From NCBI RefSeq assembly GCF_900119155.1, contig NZ_FPIR01000003.1, positions 124,001 to 188,000 on the forward strand: a DNA stretch of 64,000 bases, in the 5' to 3' direction. Numbering within the stretch: the first letter of the stretch is position 1; each line of letters begins with the position of its first letter. Positions 35,298 through 43,384 of the stretch are shown here, piece by piece. The notes below the pieces were generated by a model. That model searched no databases and was not told the origin of the DNA. It was given only the letters and a program-made list of their open reading frames with translations. Both the position numbers and the translations under genes were made by a program. Source of the stretch: Ruminococcus sp. YE71 (GTDB lineage: Bacteria; Bacillota; Clostridia; Oscillospirales; Ruminococcaceae).

Positions 35298-35361
35298 CTT
35301 TCAACTATATTCCGAAAGGTTGGCTTGTATGTCTTGTTTATTCGCTGTACGCCGTGGGGTT

Positions 35362-35918
35362 TCTCTTGGGGGAGACCCTTTTGAAAAAGGGTCCTCCCCC
35401 AAACTCCCTCACTAAAACTTTTAATACTTTTTGGCTTTAAGGCAATACCGCACGACCATTGTGCGTCAGATGCGCCGCACCAGCGAAGCTGGTGCCACAG
35501 ATTTTTCGTCAGATTGTCTAAATTCGACGCAGGCTTGCTGACACAAGTCAAGGAGAATTTGGGCAATATGACGGAATAATATGTGTATCAAGCTTATGCT
35601 TGATACGGCATATGACGTGCAAAGGCGCGAGCCGGTGGTTGTGCGGTGTTGCCTTAAGTGATTCTTCCTTACTTTGCAGAGGCAGAAAAGATTGTAGTTC
35701 TTCTGTTATTTAGCTTGATCTTGCCAAAAAGACGTTCAATGGTGGTTTACGCTTCATTTGCGGAAATTGTCAGATGGTCTCTTCTGAAATAACAAGGGAC
35801 TATCTTCCCGACCACAAAAAACGAACAACATATTAAAAGTCTTTGGAATGGGGGGGCGCCTTAGCTTCGCACGGCAAGGGGAGAACCTTTCTTCAGAAAG
35901 GGTTCCCCAAGCTAAGCC
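35362..35918 (-). repeat. Intergenic mosaic repeat B, copy B1, interrupted by a MITE-like element
   Basis: Reads in the opposite sense to copy B2 (54.8-55.1 kb). It begins with CTTGGGGGAGACCC and the palindrome around CCCTTTTGAAAAAGGG, then CACTAAAACTTTTAATACTT. After the insertion it continues with TTGTAGTTCTTCTG, CTTGCCAAAAAGACG, CTATCTTCCCGA and AACATATTAAAAGTCTTTGG. It closes with CGCCTTAGCTTCGCACGGC and a GGGGAGAACCTTTC hairpin. Removing 35437-35657 restores a sequence that aligns with B2 and B3. Confidence 0.82.
35437..35657. mobile_element. 221-bp MITE-like element nested in repeat B1
   Basis: The ends are inverted repeats: TTAAGGCAATACCGCAC at the left and the complement TTAAGGCAACACCGCAC at the right, about 20 of 23 bases matching. 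Internal hairpins are CACCAGC-GAA-GCTGGTG (35478-35494) and GTATCAAGC-TTAT-GCTTGATAC (35584-35605). It has no coding capacity, so a related transposase would have to act in trans. The two other copies of the host repeat lack it, giving natural empty sites. TTAA or TA at both edges may be the target duplication. Confidence 0.78.
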
Positions 35919-35931
35919 CCGCACGCACTGT

Positions 35932-37212
35932 TTAGAAATCGAGAGCCTGCTTGAGGTCTGCGATTATGTCGTCGATGTGTTCGGTACCTATTGACAGGCG
36001 GATGGTGTTAGGCTTGATGCCCTGTTCTGCGAGCTCAGCTTCGTCGCACTCGGAGTGAGTCGTGGATGCAGGGTGGATAGCAAGGCTCTTTACGTCGGCA
36101 ACGTTTGCCAGCAGCGAGAAGAGCTGGAGTCTGTCGATGAACTTCTGAGCCTCTTCGGAGCCGCCCTTGATCTCGAAAGTGAAGATCGAGCCGCCGCCAT
36201 TGGGGAAGTATCTCTTATAGAGAAGCTGCTGCTTCGGGTCGGTAGAGAGGGACGGATGGCTCACGCTCGCTACCTTTTCGTGGGATGCGAGGAATTCTGC
36301 CACCTTGAGCGCGTTCTCGACGTGGCGCTCAACTCTCAGCGAGAGGGTCTCAAGACCCTGTAAGAAGATGAACGCGTGAACGGGAGACAGTGTAGCGCCT
36401 GTGTCTCTCAGCAGGATAGCGCGGATGTAGGTGATGTAAGCTGCTGCGCCGACGTCCTTAGCGAAGCTGATGCCGTGATAGCTCTTGTTGGGCTCGGTCA
36501 GCCAGGGGAACTTATCGGAAGCTGCCCAGTCGAACTTGCCCGAGTCAACGATAACGCCGCCGATGGTGGTGCCGTGACCGCCGATGAACTTGGTAGCCGA
36601 GTGAACAACGATGTCAGCGCCATACTCGATAGGTCTTACGAGGTAAGGAGTTGCGAAAGTGTTGTCCACGATCAGCGGGATGCCGTGCTTGTGAGCGATA
36701 TTTGCGATAGCCTCGATATCAACGACCTCGGAATTCGGGTTGCCGAGAGTCTCGATGTGAACGGCTGTGGTGTTCTCCTGAATAGCGCCTTCAAGCTCTT
36801 CGAGGTTGAAGGGGTCAACGAAGGTAGTCTCGATGCCGTACTCGGGAAGAGTGTGCTTCAGAAGGTTGTATGTACCACCGTAGATGTTCTTTGCGGCTAC
36901 GATGTGGTTGCCCTTGTGAGCTACAGCCTGGATAGCGTAGGTCAGAGCAGCCGCGCCCGAGCCTACACCCAGAGCAGCAAGTCCGCCTTCGAGTGCGGCG
37001 ATACGGGTCTCGAACACGCCCTGAGTCGGGTTGGTGAGTCTGCCGTAGATGTTGCCTGCGTCTCTCAGACCGAAACGGTCGGCAGCGTGCTGCGAGTTGT
37101 GGAACACGTAGGAAGAAGTGAGGTATATCGGAACCGCTCTTGCGTCGGTTACGGGGTCGGGAGCTTCCTGTCCTGCGTGGAGCTGTAAGGTTTCAAATTT
37201 ATAGTTTGCCAT
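35932..37212 (-). CDS. metY: O-acetylhomoserine aminocarboxypropyltransferase / sulfhydrylase (copy 1)
   Basis: 426 residues from the ATG at 37212; AAAGGA lies about nine bases upstream and overlaps the alternative ATG at 37230. A PLP enzyme of the Cys/Met metabolism family: FETLQLHAGQEAPDP start, the PLP lysine in VVHSATKFIGGHGTTIGG, and the C-terminal LAIHPASTTHSECDE. It joins sulfide to O-acetylhomoserine to give homocysteine for methionine synthesis. A long leader (about 170 bases) holds a 10-codon upstream ORF. A paralogue with the same domain lies at 46.1-47.3 kb. Confidence 0.93.
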   Translation of the reverse strand: MANYKFETLQLHAGQEAPDPVTDARAVPIYLTSSYVFHNSQHAADRFGLRDAGNIYGRLTNPTQGVFETRIAALEGGLAALGVGSGAAALTYAIQAVAHKGNHIVAAKNIYGGTYNLLKHTLPEYGIETTFVDPFNLEELEGAIQENTTAVHIETLGNPNSEVVDIEAIANIAHKHGIPLIVDNTFATPYLVRPIEYGADIVVHSATKFIGGHGTTIGGVIVDSGKFDWAASDKFPWLTEPNKSYHGISFAKDVGAAAYITYIRAILLRDTGATLSPVHAFIFLQGLETLSLRVERHVENALKVAEFLASHEKVASVSHPSLSTDPKQQLLYKRYFPNGGGSIFTFEIKGGSEEAQKFIDRLQLFSLLANVADVKSLAIHPASTTHSECDEAELAEQGIKPNTIRLSIGTEHIDDIIADLKQALDF

Positions 37213-37299
37213 GATGATCTTTCCTTTCAAATTTAAGTTTTTTGGTTTATGATCCGTTAATGATAGTTCGGTTTTTATTGATGTTCGTGTTATAAAAGA

Positions 37300-37332
37300 T
37301 CAGCGGCACATTCGCCTTGTATAAAGTTTCAT
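37300..37332 (-). CDS. 10-codon upstream ORF (leader peptide) of metY
   Basis: ATG to TGA encodes MKLYTRRMCR. AAAGGGGA lies nine bases upstream, a near-ideal ribosome binding site, and the ORF starts about 48 bases after the predicted transcript start. It contains Met and Cys codons near its end, suiting a sulfur-amino-acid gene, so a translational attenuation role is plausible. I see no clear terminator or anti-terminator pair between it and metY. Expression is not proven. Confidence 0.55.
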   Translation of the reverse strand: MKLYTRRMCR

Positions 37333-37386
37333 ATTTTCATTTCCCCTTTAGCAGATAGGTTTTGTGTGTTTGCTTTCGATGATGTA

Positions 37387-37415
37387 ATTATATCACGTCT
37401 ATCCTACTTTGTCAA
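37387..37415 (-). promoter_or_regulatory. Promoter of metY with overlapping inverted repeat
   Basis: On the minus strand TTGACA and TATAAT are 17 bases apart. The -35 box lies inside TCCTA-CTTTGTCAA-TAGGA (37401-37419), a 5-bp inverted repeat that could be an operator for a sulfur regulator of the CymR/Rrf2 type; that identity is speculative. Confidence 0.75.
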
Positions 37416-37547
37416 TAGGAATTATATCATTTCGGCAGTTTGAACATATCGGGAGCTATTTCATAGCGCTTTAGTAGGAATATTTTACAGTATGCCCCTG
37501 CTGCCCCCGTCATACAGCCTTTTTTTGCGAAAGTAGCGCTATTTCTA

Positions 37548-37577
37548 TTGACATCTATAAGTATATTATGGTATAAT
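37548..37577 (+). promoter_or_regulatory. Promoter of manA
   Basis: TTGACA and TATAAT separated by 18 bases. The transcript would start near 37584, about 80 bases before the chosen manA ATG. The gap between this promoter and that of metY (37416-37547) shows nothing recognisable except a TAGTAGGAATA box near 37471. Confidence 0.8.
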
Positions 37578-37662
37578 AACTATGATTCAGGTCTTATGCG
37601 GATATGCTCTGCGTGTTTTTGTAGGGGCATTGAGGCATGGGCGAGAAAGGTTATGGTATATT

Positions 37663-38679
37663 ATGGCTATTTTCAGGCTCTCCCCTGCTTTTAAGGATTA
37701 CCTGTGGGGAGGAACAAGACTCCGCGATGAGTACGGCAAGCAGTGCGACTTCGACAAGGTCGCCGAAAGCTGGGAGCTTTCCTGCCACAAGGACGGCGCT
37801 TCGGTGGTCGCTGACGGCGAGGACAAGGGACTTACCCTTGAACAGTACATCGAAAAGCATGGCAGGGGCGTTCTCGGAACCGACTGCGATAAGTTCGAGA
37901 ACTTCCCGATACTGATAAAGCTCATCGACGCAAAGGACAACCTCTCGGTGCAGGTACACCCTGATAACGATTATGCTCAGCGTGTCGAGGGCGAGTACGG
38001 CAAGACCGAGATGTGGTATATCGTTGACTGCGACGAGGGCGCAGAGCTTCTCTACGGCTTCAGGCACGAGATAAGCAAGGAAGAGTTCGCACAGCGCATC
38101 GCGGACAACACCCTGCTCGAAGTCACGAACAATGTTCCCGTCCACAAGGGCGATGTATTCTTCATCAAGGCAGGCACGCTCCACGCTATCGGCAAGGGCA
38201 TCCTCATCGCCGAGATACAGCAGAACTCCAACACCACCTACCGCATCTACGACTACGGCAGAGTCGGCAAGGACGGCAAGCCGAGAGAGCTTCACGTCGA
38301 GAAGGCTAAGGACGTGACAAAGCTCGCACCTGCCGAGCAGTACCCCGATACCCCCGTTGAACAGCACGAGGGCTACACCTCGAAGCTGATGGCGAGCTGT
38401 GAGTACTTCACCACCTACGTGCTCGACATCGACGGCAAGGCTCACCTGACCGCCGACGCGACCAGCTTCAACAGCCTGCTCGTTTTAGAGGGCGAGGGCA
38501 CGGTGACAGCCGACAGCGAGCTTGCGGTACAGCACTCCGAAAACGGCGGCAAGGTCTCCGAGAACGGTCTGCCCGAGGGTACGATAAAGCTCTACAAGGG
38601 CAACAGCGTGTTCATCACGGCAGGCACGGGCGGCTACACCATCGAGGGCAAGGCAAAGCTCGTACTCACAAAGGTCTGA
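37663..38679 (+). CDS. manA: Mannose-6-phosphate isomerase, class I
   Basis: 338 residues from the ATG preceding FRLSPAFKDYLWGGTRL; the upstream in-frame ATG at 37582 lies at the transcript start and adds an unconserved stretch. Zinc-site motifs: LSVQVHPDNDYA, GKTEMWYI, and VFFIKAGTLHAIGKGILIAEIQQNSNTTYRIYDYGR. It interconverts mannose 6-phosphate and fructose 6-phosphate. A small membrane protein and a ROK glucokinase follow within 200 bases, forming a hexose-entry group. Confidence 0.95.
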   Translation: MAIFRLSPAFKDYLWGGTRLRDEYGKQCDFDKVAESWELSCHKDGASVVADGEDKGLTLEQYIEKHGRGVLGTDCDKFENFPILIKLIDAKDNLSVQVHPDNDYAQRVEGEYGKTEMWYIVDCDEGAELLYGFRHEISKEEFAQRIADNTLLEVTNNVPVHKGDVFFIKAGTLHAIGKGILIAEIQQNSNTTYRIYDYGRVGKDGKPRELHVEKAKDVTKLAPAEQYPDTPVEQHEGYTSKLMASCEYFTTYVLDIDGKAHLTADATSFNSLLVLEGEGTVTADSELAVQHSENGGKVSENGLPEGTIKLYKGNSVFITAGTGGYTIEGKAKLVLTKV

Positions 38680-38683
38680 TACC

Positions 38684-38869
38684 ATGAAAAACAGAACAAT
38701 ACTTTCGGTGATAATACCGCTCTTTGCGGTGAACGCGTATTTTACAGGTGCATTTCTCGCAAAGAACAAGGGGCTGAAACGGACTTTCGCGGCTATGGGC
38801 GCGTTATCTACGGTCCAGCTCATTATAGAGTTGATGATCCTTTTTAAAACCAAGAAATCGGAGGAATAA
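38684..38869 (+). CDS. Small two-helix membrane protein
   Basis: 61 residues: two hydrophobic segments (TILSVIIPLFAVNAYFTGAFLA and MGALSTVQLIIELMILF) linked by a basic turn KNKGLKR, and a charged end. It lies four bases after manA and three bases before the ROK kinase, so it is surely in the same operon. No family recognised. Confidence 0.65.
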   Translation: MKNRTILSVIIPLFAVNAYFTGAFLAKNKGLKRTFAAMGALSTVQLIIELMILFKTKKSEE

Positions 38870-38872
38870 TAA

Positions 38873-39826
38873 ATGAAATACTACATCGGAATAGACCTCG
38901 GAGGAACCAACATCAAGGCTGGTGTCGTTTCCGAGGAATTCGAGATCGTTGCAAAGGCTACCTGCAAGACCAATCTGCCCCGTCCCGCTGAGGAGATCTG
39001 CGCTGACATGGCAAAGGTAGCACTCGAAGCTGTAAAGCAGGCAGGACTTACCCTCGACCAGATCGAGGCGGTGGGCATCGGCACCCCCGGTACCGCAAAC
39101 TCCGCCGACGGCGTTATCGAGTACTCGAACAACCTCGGCTTCCTTGACTTCCACGTTGTGGAGCTGATGAAGACCTTCATCGACAAGCCCTGCTACGTCG
39201 AGAACGACGCTAATGCGGCGGCTTACGGCGAGTATGTGGCAGGTGCGGCAAAGGGCGCGAACAACGCGGTCTGCATCACCCTCGGAACGGGCGTCGGCGG
39301 CGGCATCATCATCGACGGCAAGATCTACTCGGGCTCGAACTTCGCGGGCGCGGAGATCGGTCACACCGTCATCGACCCGAACGGTCCCCAGTGTACCTGC
39401 GGCAGAAAGGGCTGCTTCGAGGTGTTCTCTTCGGCAACAGGTCTCGTGAACATGACCAAGGCGGCTATGGAAGAGGACAAGACTTCCATCATGAACAAGA
39501 TGAGCGAGGAGATGGGCAAGGTCTCCGCACGCACCGCTTTCAACGCTATGCGTGAGGGCGACAAGGCAGGCAAGGCTGTGGTTGACAAGTACATATGGTA
39601 CCTCGCCTGCGGCATCGCGAACACCATCAACATCTTCCAGCCCGACATCCTCTGCATCGGCGGCGGCGTCTGCAACGAGGGCGATCCCCTGCTGCTGCCC
39701 CTCAAGGAACAGGTGGCTAAGGAGATCTACACCAAAAACTCCAAGAAGAATACCGATATCGTTATCGCGAAGCTCGGCAACGACGCAGGAATTATCGGCG
39801 CGGCTTTCTTAGGCCTTGCCCACTGA
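38873..39826 (+). CDS. glcK: ROK-family glucokinase
   Basis: 317 residues. The N-terminal phosphate-binding motif is YIGIDLGGTNIKAGVV; the sugar-binding region is YVENDANAAAYGEYVAGAAKG with catalytic Asp in ENDAN; the ROK zinc motif is QCTCGRKGCFEVFSS. It phosphorylates glucose (possibly also mannose) with ATP in the cytoplasm. TCGGAGG precedes the ATG. Third gene after manA. Confidence 0.93.
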   Translation: MKYYIGIDLGGTNIKAGVVSEEFEIVAKATCKTNLPRPAEEICADMAKVALEAVKQAGLTLDQIEAVGIGTPGTANSADGVIEYSNNLGFLDFHVVELMKTFIDKPCYVENDANAAAYGEYVAGAAKGANNAVCITLGTGVGGGIIIDGKIYSGSNFAGAEIGHTVIDPNGPQCTCGRKGCFEVFSSATGLVNMTKAAMEEDKTSIMNKMSEEMGKVSARTAFNAMREGDKAGKAVVDKYIWYLACGIANTINIFQPDILCIGGGVCNEGDPLLLPLKEQVAKEIYTKNSKKNTDIVIAKLGNDAGIIGAAFLGLAH

Positions 39827-39899
39827 TCCGTATAAAAAAATAGTCCTTTTTTACTTTTGTGTTATTAATAGGAAAAATCGGAATTTATAGGAGCAGACA

Positions 39900-40433
39900 A
39901 TGAAAATAATAGCAATCGGCGCCGTCACAGCAGGTGGAAAAACAACAGTCGTAAACGCTATAAAATCCAGACTTCCAAGAACAGCATCGCTTCACTTTGA
40001 TGACTACTCATTCGACGGTGAACCCGATGACTTTACCCAATGGGTCTCGAAACCTGAGGAATTTTATAATGTATGGGATTTATCACCATTAAAAGCAGAT
40101 GCTGACAGAATCATCAACAGCCGAGAGTATGATTATCTGCTGTTGGATTATCCGTTTGCATATAAGAATAAAATGATGAAGGATTATCTGGACTGCTGTA
40201 TATTTATTGATACACCGTTGGACATCGCAATGGCGCGAAGAGTGCTTAGAGATATGAAAGAGTCTTCTGCGGATGATATTTGTAAAGAAATGAATACATA
40301 TCTGAATTTTGCAAGACCTTGTTATGTTCAGATGCTGGAGAATATTTTACCGAATTCTGATTATGTGATTGACGGTGCAAAAGAACTTGAAACAATTATC
40401 AATGAAACTCTGGAAATCATTTTAAGGCTCTAA
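39900..40433 (+). CDS. P-loop kinase related to uridine kinases
   Basis: 177 residues. Walker A is GAVTAGGKTT near the N-terminus, then LHFDDYSFDG (a substrate-site Asp pair as in uridine and pantothenate kinases) and LLLDYPFAYKN as Walker B. It probably phosphorylates a small nucleoside-like or vitamin-like substrate. The codon choice is clearly more AT-rich than in its neighbours (many AAT, TTA, GAT, ATA), suggesting recent acquisition. AGGAGC precedes the ATG; an AT-rich gap of 73 bases separates it from the ROK kinase. Confidence 0.75.
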   Translation: MKIIAIGAVTAGGKTTVVNAIKSRLPRTASLHFDDYSFDGEPDDFTQWVSKPEEFYNVWDLSPLKADADRIINSREYDYLLLDYPFAYKNKMMKDYLDCCIFIDTPLDIAMARRVLRDMKESSADDICKEMNTYLNFARPCYVQMLENILPNSDYVIDGAKELETIINETLEIILRL

Positions 40434-40557
40434 ATTCTGATTTATCTTAGGAACACATTTGTAAAAAGGGAGAAAAAATAAAGCCCCCCGAGTACTCATC
40501 ATGACAGAGGCGGCGGGGCGTCAAAAGAAAGGAATCAAAAAAAGGAGGAAAACGCAC

Positions 40558-41043
40558 ATGGGATTGCTTGACAAAGTCGCCGATCTGCTTGACGACGGTA
40601 AGCTCAACGGCTCGGCAGACAGAACGATGTTCACAAATAAAAAGAAAGAAGATCAGCTCTCCGATGAGTTTGAAGAGACCTCATCCTCCGACCCTAACGA
40701 GGTCGCTGCGGCAGGAACAGTTCTCGCAGTCAGCTTCGGTACGCCGTCGCCTGTCAATATAGGCTTCTCGGACGGTCACTTCGGCGTGAAGCTCAGCGGT
40801 GACGCGCTCTACAGCGTCAGCCGCGAAGGGATACTCATCACCGACGCGGAAAAAGAGGTCAGACAGATGCTGGTAACACTGATACCTCAGGCACTTCAGC
40901 ACGCGGCGGACGAATACCGCATCAGCTCCGAACAGCGTGCGGAACAGACCGTCAGACTGCCGCAGGAGATCGCTCAGCTGTGGCATCATGACTACATCAG
41001 GCTCAATGCCGTCAACATCGGCTCCATAGTAAAATGCGGCTGA
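40558..41043 (+). CDS. Hypothetical cytoplasmic protein
   Basis: 161 residues from the ATG with AAAGGAGG ten bases upstream. I do not recognise the family. The N-terminus LLDKVADLLDDGKLNGSADRTMF is followed by an acidic linker, then a compact region with FGTPSPVNIGFSDGHFGVKLSG and a helical end (MLVTLIPQALQHAADEYRIS). There is no signal or membrane helix. It lies 67 bases before ilvD on the same strand. Confidence 0.6.
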   Translation: MGLLDKVADLLDDGKLNGSADRTMFTNKKKEDQLSDEFEETSSSDPNEVAAAGTVLAVSFGTPSPVNIGFSDGHFGVKLSGDALYSVSREGILITDAEKEVRQMLVTLIPQALQHAADEYRISSEQRAEQTVRLPQEIAQLWHHDYIRLNAVNIGSIVKCG

Positions 41044-41110
41044 GATCTCGGCATAAGAAAACTGCATTATCCGTAAACAAAAAATATTTTATATAAAGAG
41101 GGTAATAAAA

Positions 41111-42784
41111 ATGGCAAATGAAAACAGATCGTTCTTCTGCGACGGCGCGGATAAGGCTCCGCAGCGTTCGCTGTTCAACGCGCTCGGCATGACAAAGGAA
41201 GAGCTGAACAGACCTCTCGTAGGTATCGTTTCTTCCTATAACGAGATCGTGCCGGGTCACATGAACATCGACAAGATCGTTGAAGCCGTAAAGCTCGGCG
41301 TTGCGATGAACGGCGGTACTCCCGTTGTGTTCCCTGCTATCGCGGTATGCGACGGCATCGCTATGGGTCATCAGGGCATGAAGTATTCGCTCGTTACCCG
41401 CGACCTTATCGCGGACAGCACCGAGTGCATGGCGCTCGCTCACCACTTCGACGCTCTCGTTATGATCCCCAACTGCGACAAGAACGTGCCGGGTCTGCTG
41501 ATGGCAGCCGCAAGAGTGAACGTTCCGACCATCTTCGTGTCGGGCGGTCCGATGCTCGCAGGACACGTTCAGGGCAAGAAGACCTCCCTTTCGAGTATGT
41601 TCGAGGCGGTAGGTTCCTTCTCGGCAGGCAAGCTCGACCAGGAAGGTCTTGACGAGTTCGAGAACAAGGCTTGTCCTACCTGCGGCAGCTGCTCGGGTAT
41701 GTACACCGCAAATTCCATGAACTGCCTTACCGAAGTCCTCGGCATGGGTCTCAGAGGAAACGGCACTATCCCCGCTGTTTACTCCGAGCGCATCAAGCTC
41801 GCGAAGATGGCAGGTATGCAGGTAATGGAACTCTACAGAGCTAACATCCGTCCCCGTGACATCATGACCGAAAAGGCGTTCATGAACGCGCTGACCGTTG
41901 ATATGGCACTCGGATGTTCCACAAACTCGATGCTCCATCTGCCCGCAATCGCTCACGAGTGCGGCATCGACCTGAACCTTGACATCGCAAACGCTATCTC
42001 GGCTAAGACCCCGAACCTCTGCCACCTCGCTCCCGCAGGTCACACCTACATGGAAGACCTCAATGAGGCAGGCGGCGTTTACGCGGTAATGAACGAGCTG
42101 ACCAAGAAGGATCTGCTCAACACCGATATCATCACCTGCACGGGCAAGACCGTGGGCGAGAACATCTCGGGCGTCAAGAACCGCGACCCTGAGGTCATCA
42201 GACCTATCGAGAACCCCTATTCCCAGACAGGCGGCATCGCAGTTCTGAGAGGAAACCTTGCTCCCGACAGCTGCGTTGTAAAGAGAAGCGCTGTTGCTCC
42301 CGAAATGCTCAGGCATGAGGGCCCCGCTAAGTGCTTTGACTGCGAAGAGGACGCTATCGAGGCTATCAGAGGCGGCAAGATCGTTGCCGGCGACGTTGTT
42401 GTCATCCGCTACGAAGGTCCTAAGGGCGGCCCGGGAATGAGAGAGATGCTCAACCCGACTTCCGCTATCATGGGCATGGGTCTCGGCTCGTCGGTAGCAC
42501 TCATCACAGACGGCAGATTCAGCGGCGCTACGAGAGGTGCGTCGATCGGTCACGTTTCGCCCGAGGCTGCGGTAGGCGGTCCTATCGCGCTCGTTCGTGA
42601 CGGCGATATCATCTCCATAGATATAAACGCAAACACCATCAACGTCAAGCTCTCCGATGAAGAACTTGCCGCAAGAAAAGCCGATTGGCAGCCCAGACAG
42701 CCGAAGATCACCACGGGCTACCTCGCACGCTATGCTTCGCTCGTTACCTCGGGCAACACCGGCGCTATCCTCAAAAACAACTGA
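41111..42784 (+). CDS. ilvD: Dihydroxy-acid dehydratase
   Basis: 557 residues. Iron-sulfur cysteines are in PNCDKNVPG and [19 protein letters not shown]; other signatures are [17 protein letters not shown] and [23 protein letters not shown]. It converts dihydroxyvalerate precursors to 2-oxo acids for valine, isoleucine, leucine and pantothenate. AGAGGG lies ahead of the ATG. No other ilv gene is nearby and no T-box leader fits into the 67-base gap. Confidence 0.97.
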   Translation: MANENRSFFCDGADKAPQRSLFNALGMTKEELNRPLVGIVSSYNEIVPGHMNIDKIVEAVKLGVAMNGGTPVVFPAIAVCDGIAMGHQGMKYSLVTRDLIADSTECMALAHHFDALVMIPNCDKNVPGLLMAAARVNVPTIFVSGGPMLAGHVQGKKTSLSSMFEAVGSFSAGKLDQEGLDEFENKACPTCGSCSGMYTANSMNCLTEVLGMGLRGNGTIPAVYSERIKLAKMAGMQVMELYRANIRPRDIMTEKAFMNALTVDMALGCSTNSMLHLPAIAHECGIDLNLDIANAISAKTPNLCHLAPAGHTYMEDLNEAGGVYAVMNELTKKDLLNTDIITCTGKTVGENISGVKNRDPEVIRPIENPYSQTGGIAVLRGNLAPDSCVVKRSAVAPEMLRHEGPAKCFDCEEDAIEAIRGGKIVAGDVVVIRYEGPKGGPGMREMLNPTSAIMGMGLGSSVALITDGRFSGATRGASIGHVSPEAAVGGPIALVRDGDIISIDINANTINVKLSDEELAARKADWQPRQPKITTGYLARYASLVTSGNTGAILKNN

Positions 42785-42820
42785 ACCCATTGACCGACTT
42801 ATGAAAGGACAGAAAAGACC

Positions 42821-43384
42821 ATGAAAGCACTGAAGATCTTTTTAAGAATATTCTTCACGATATTCTTTATCTCACTCATTTTCCTTATAGTTATCGTTTG
42901 CACCTACGTGCTCGGTTCTCCCGATACCACCATCGGAACCGATTGCAGAAGACTTGTTTCGGGACCATGGACACAGGTCATGAACAAGGATCTTGACGAA
43001 GAAAAGGTTTACAAGCTCCTCTTCGACCAGGGCGGAAACTTCCAGATCGTTATAGGCAAAAAGGAGATTGCCAAGGGCTGGTACAAGTTCGACGAGAAGG
43101 GACACAAGTTCAAGCTCCTCATGAAGCCCGATGACTATTCCGAGGAATTCGCTCCCTTCGTTAAGTATAAGGTACTTTCCGAAGTTGCATTCTCGAACCT
43201 TGATTACAACCTGCCGAAGGATTTCAAGTCGGGCGACGAGATCGAAAAGGATATGGAGCCTACCTGCACCTTCCTTATCAGACCTGTTGACGCATCACAG
43301 GATTCCCTCGTTCTCGACTGCGAGATGAAGGAGTACACGCTCGACCTCTACAACTCCGAGCGTGACCTTACCAAGGACGCATAA
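42821..43384 (+). CDS. Membrane-anchored hypothetical protein
   Basis: 187 residues: a short basic start and a strongly hydrophobic helix (IFLRIFFTIFFISLIFLIVIV), then an extracytoplasmic domain of about 150 residues with beta-type periodicity (GPWTQVMNKDLDEEKVYKLL, FKLLMKPDDY). No family recognised. Its stop overlaps the pyrC start (TAATG), so it is coupled to the pyrimidine genes by translation. It may have no functional link with them. Confidence 0.6.
   Translation: MKALKIFLRIFFTIFFISLIFLIVIVCTYVLGSPDTTIGTDCRRLVSGPWTQVMNKDLDEEKVYKLLFDQGGNFQIVIGKKEIAKGWYKFDEKGHKFKLLMKPDDYSEEFAPFVKYKVLSEVAFSNLDYNLPKDFKSGDEIEKDMEPTCTFLIRPVDASQDSLVLDCEMKEYTLDLYNSERDLTKDA

Noticed and set aside
35240-35566. 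A 108-codon minus-strand frame near 35.4 kb
   Set aside because: It spans the terminator, repeat B1 and the left end of the MITE-like element, so it is a chance frame.
37213-37380. SAM riboswitch in the metY leader
   Set aside because: None of the conserved SAM-I or SAM-II core sequences is present. The leader instead contains a short ORF.
41012-42790. A 592-codon open frame on the minus strand over ilvD
   Set aside because: It mirrors the ilvD frame almost exactly. It has no domain and no ribosome binding site; long antisense frames arise here from the biased third codon positions.
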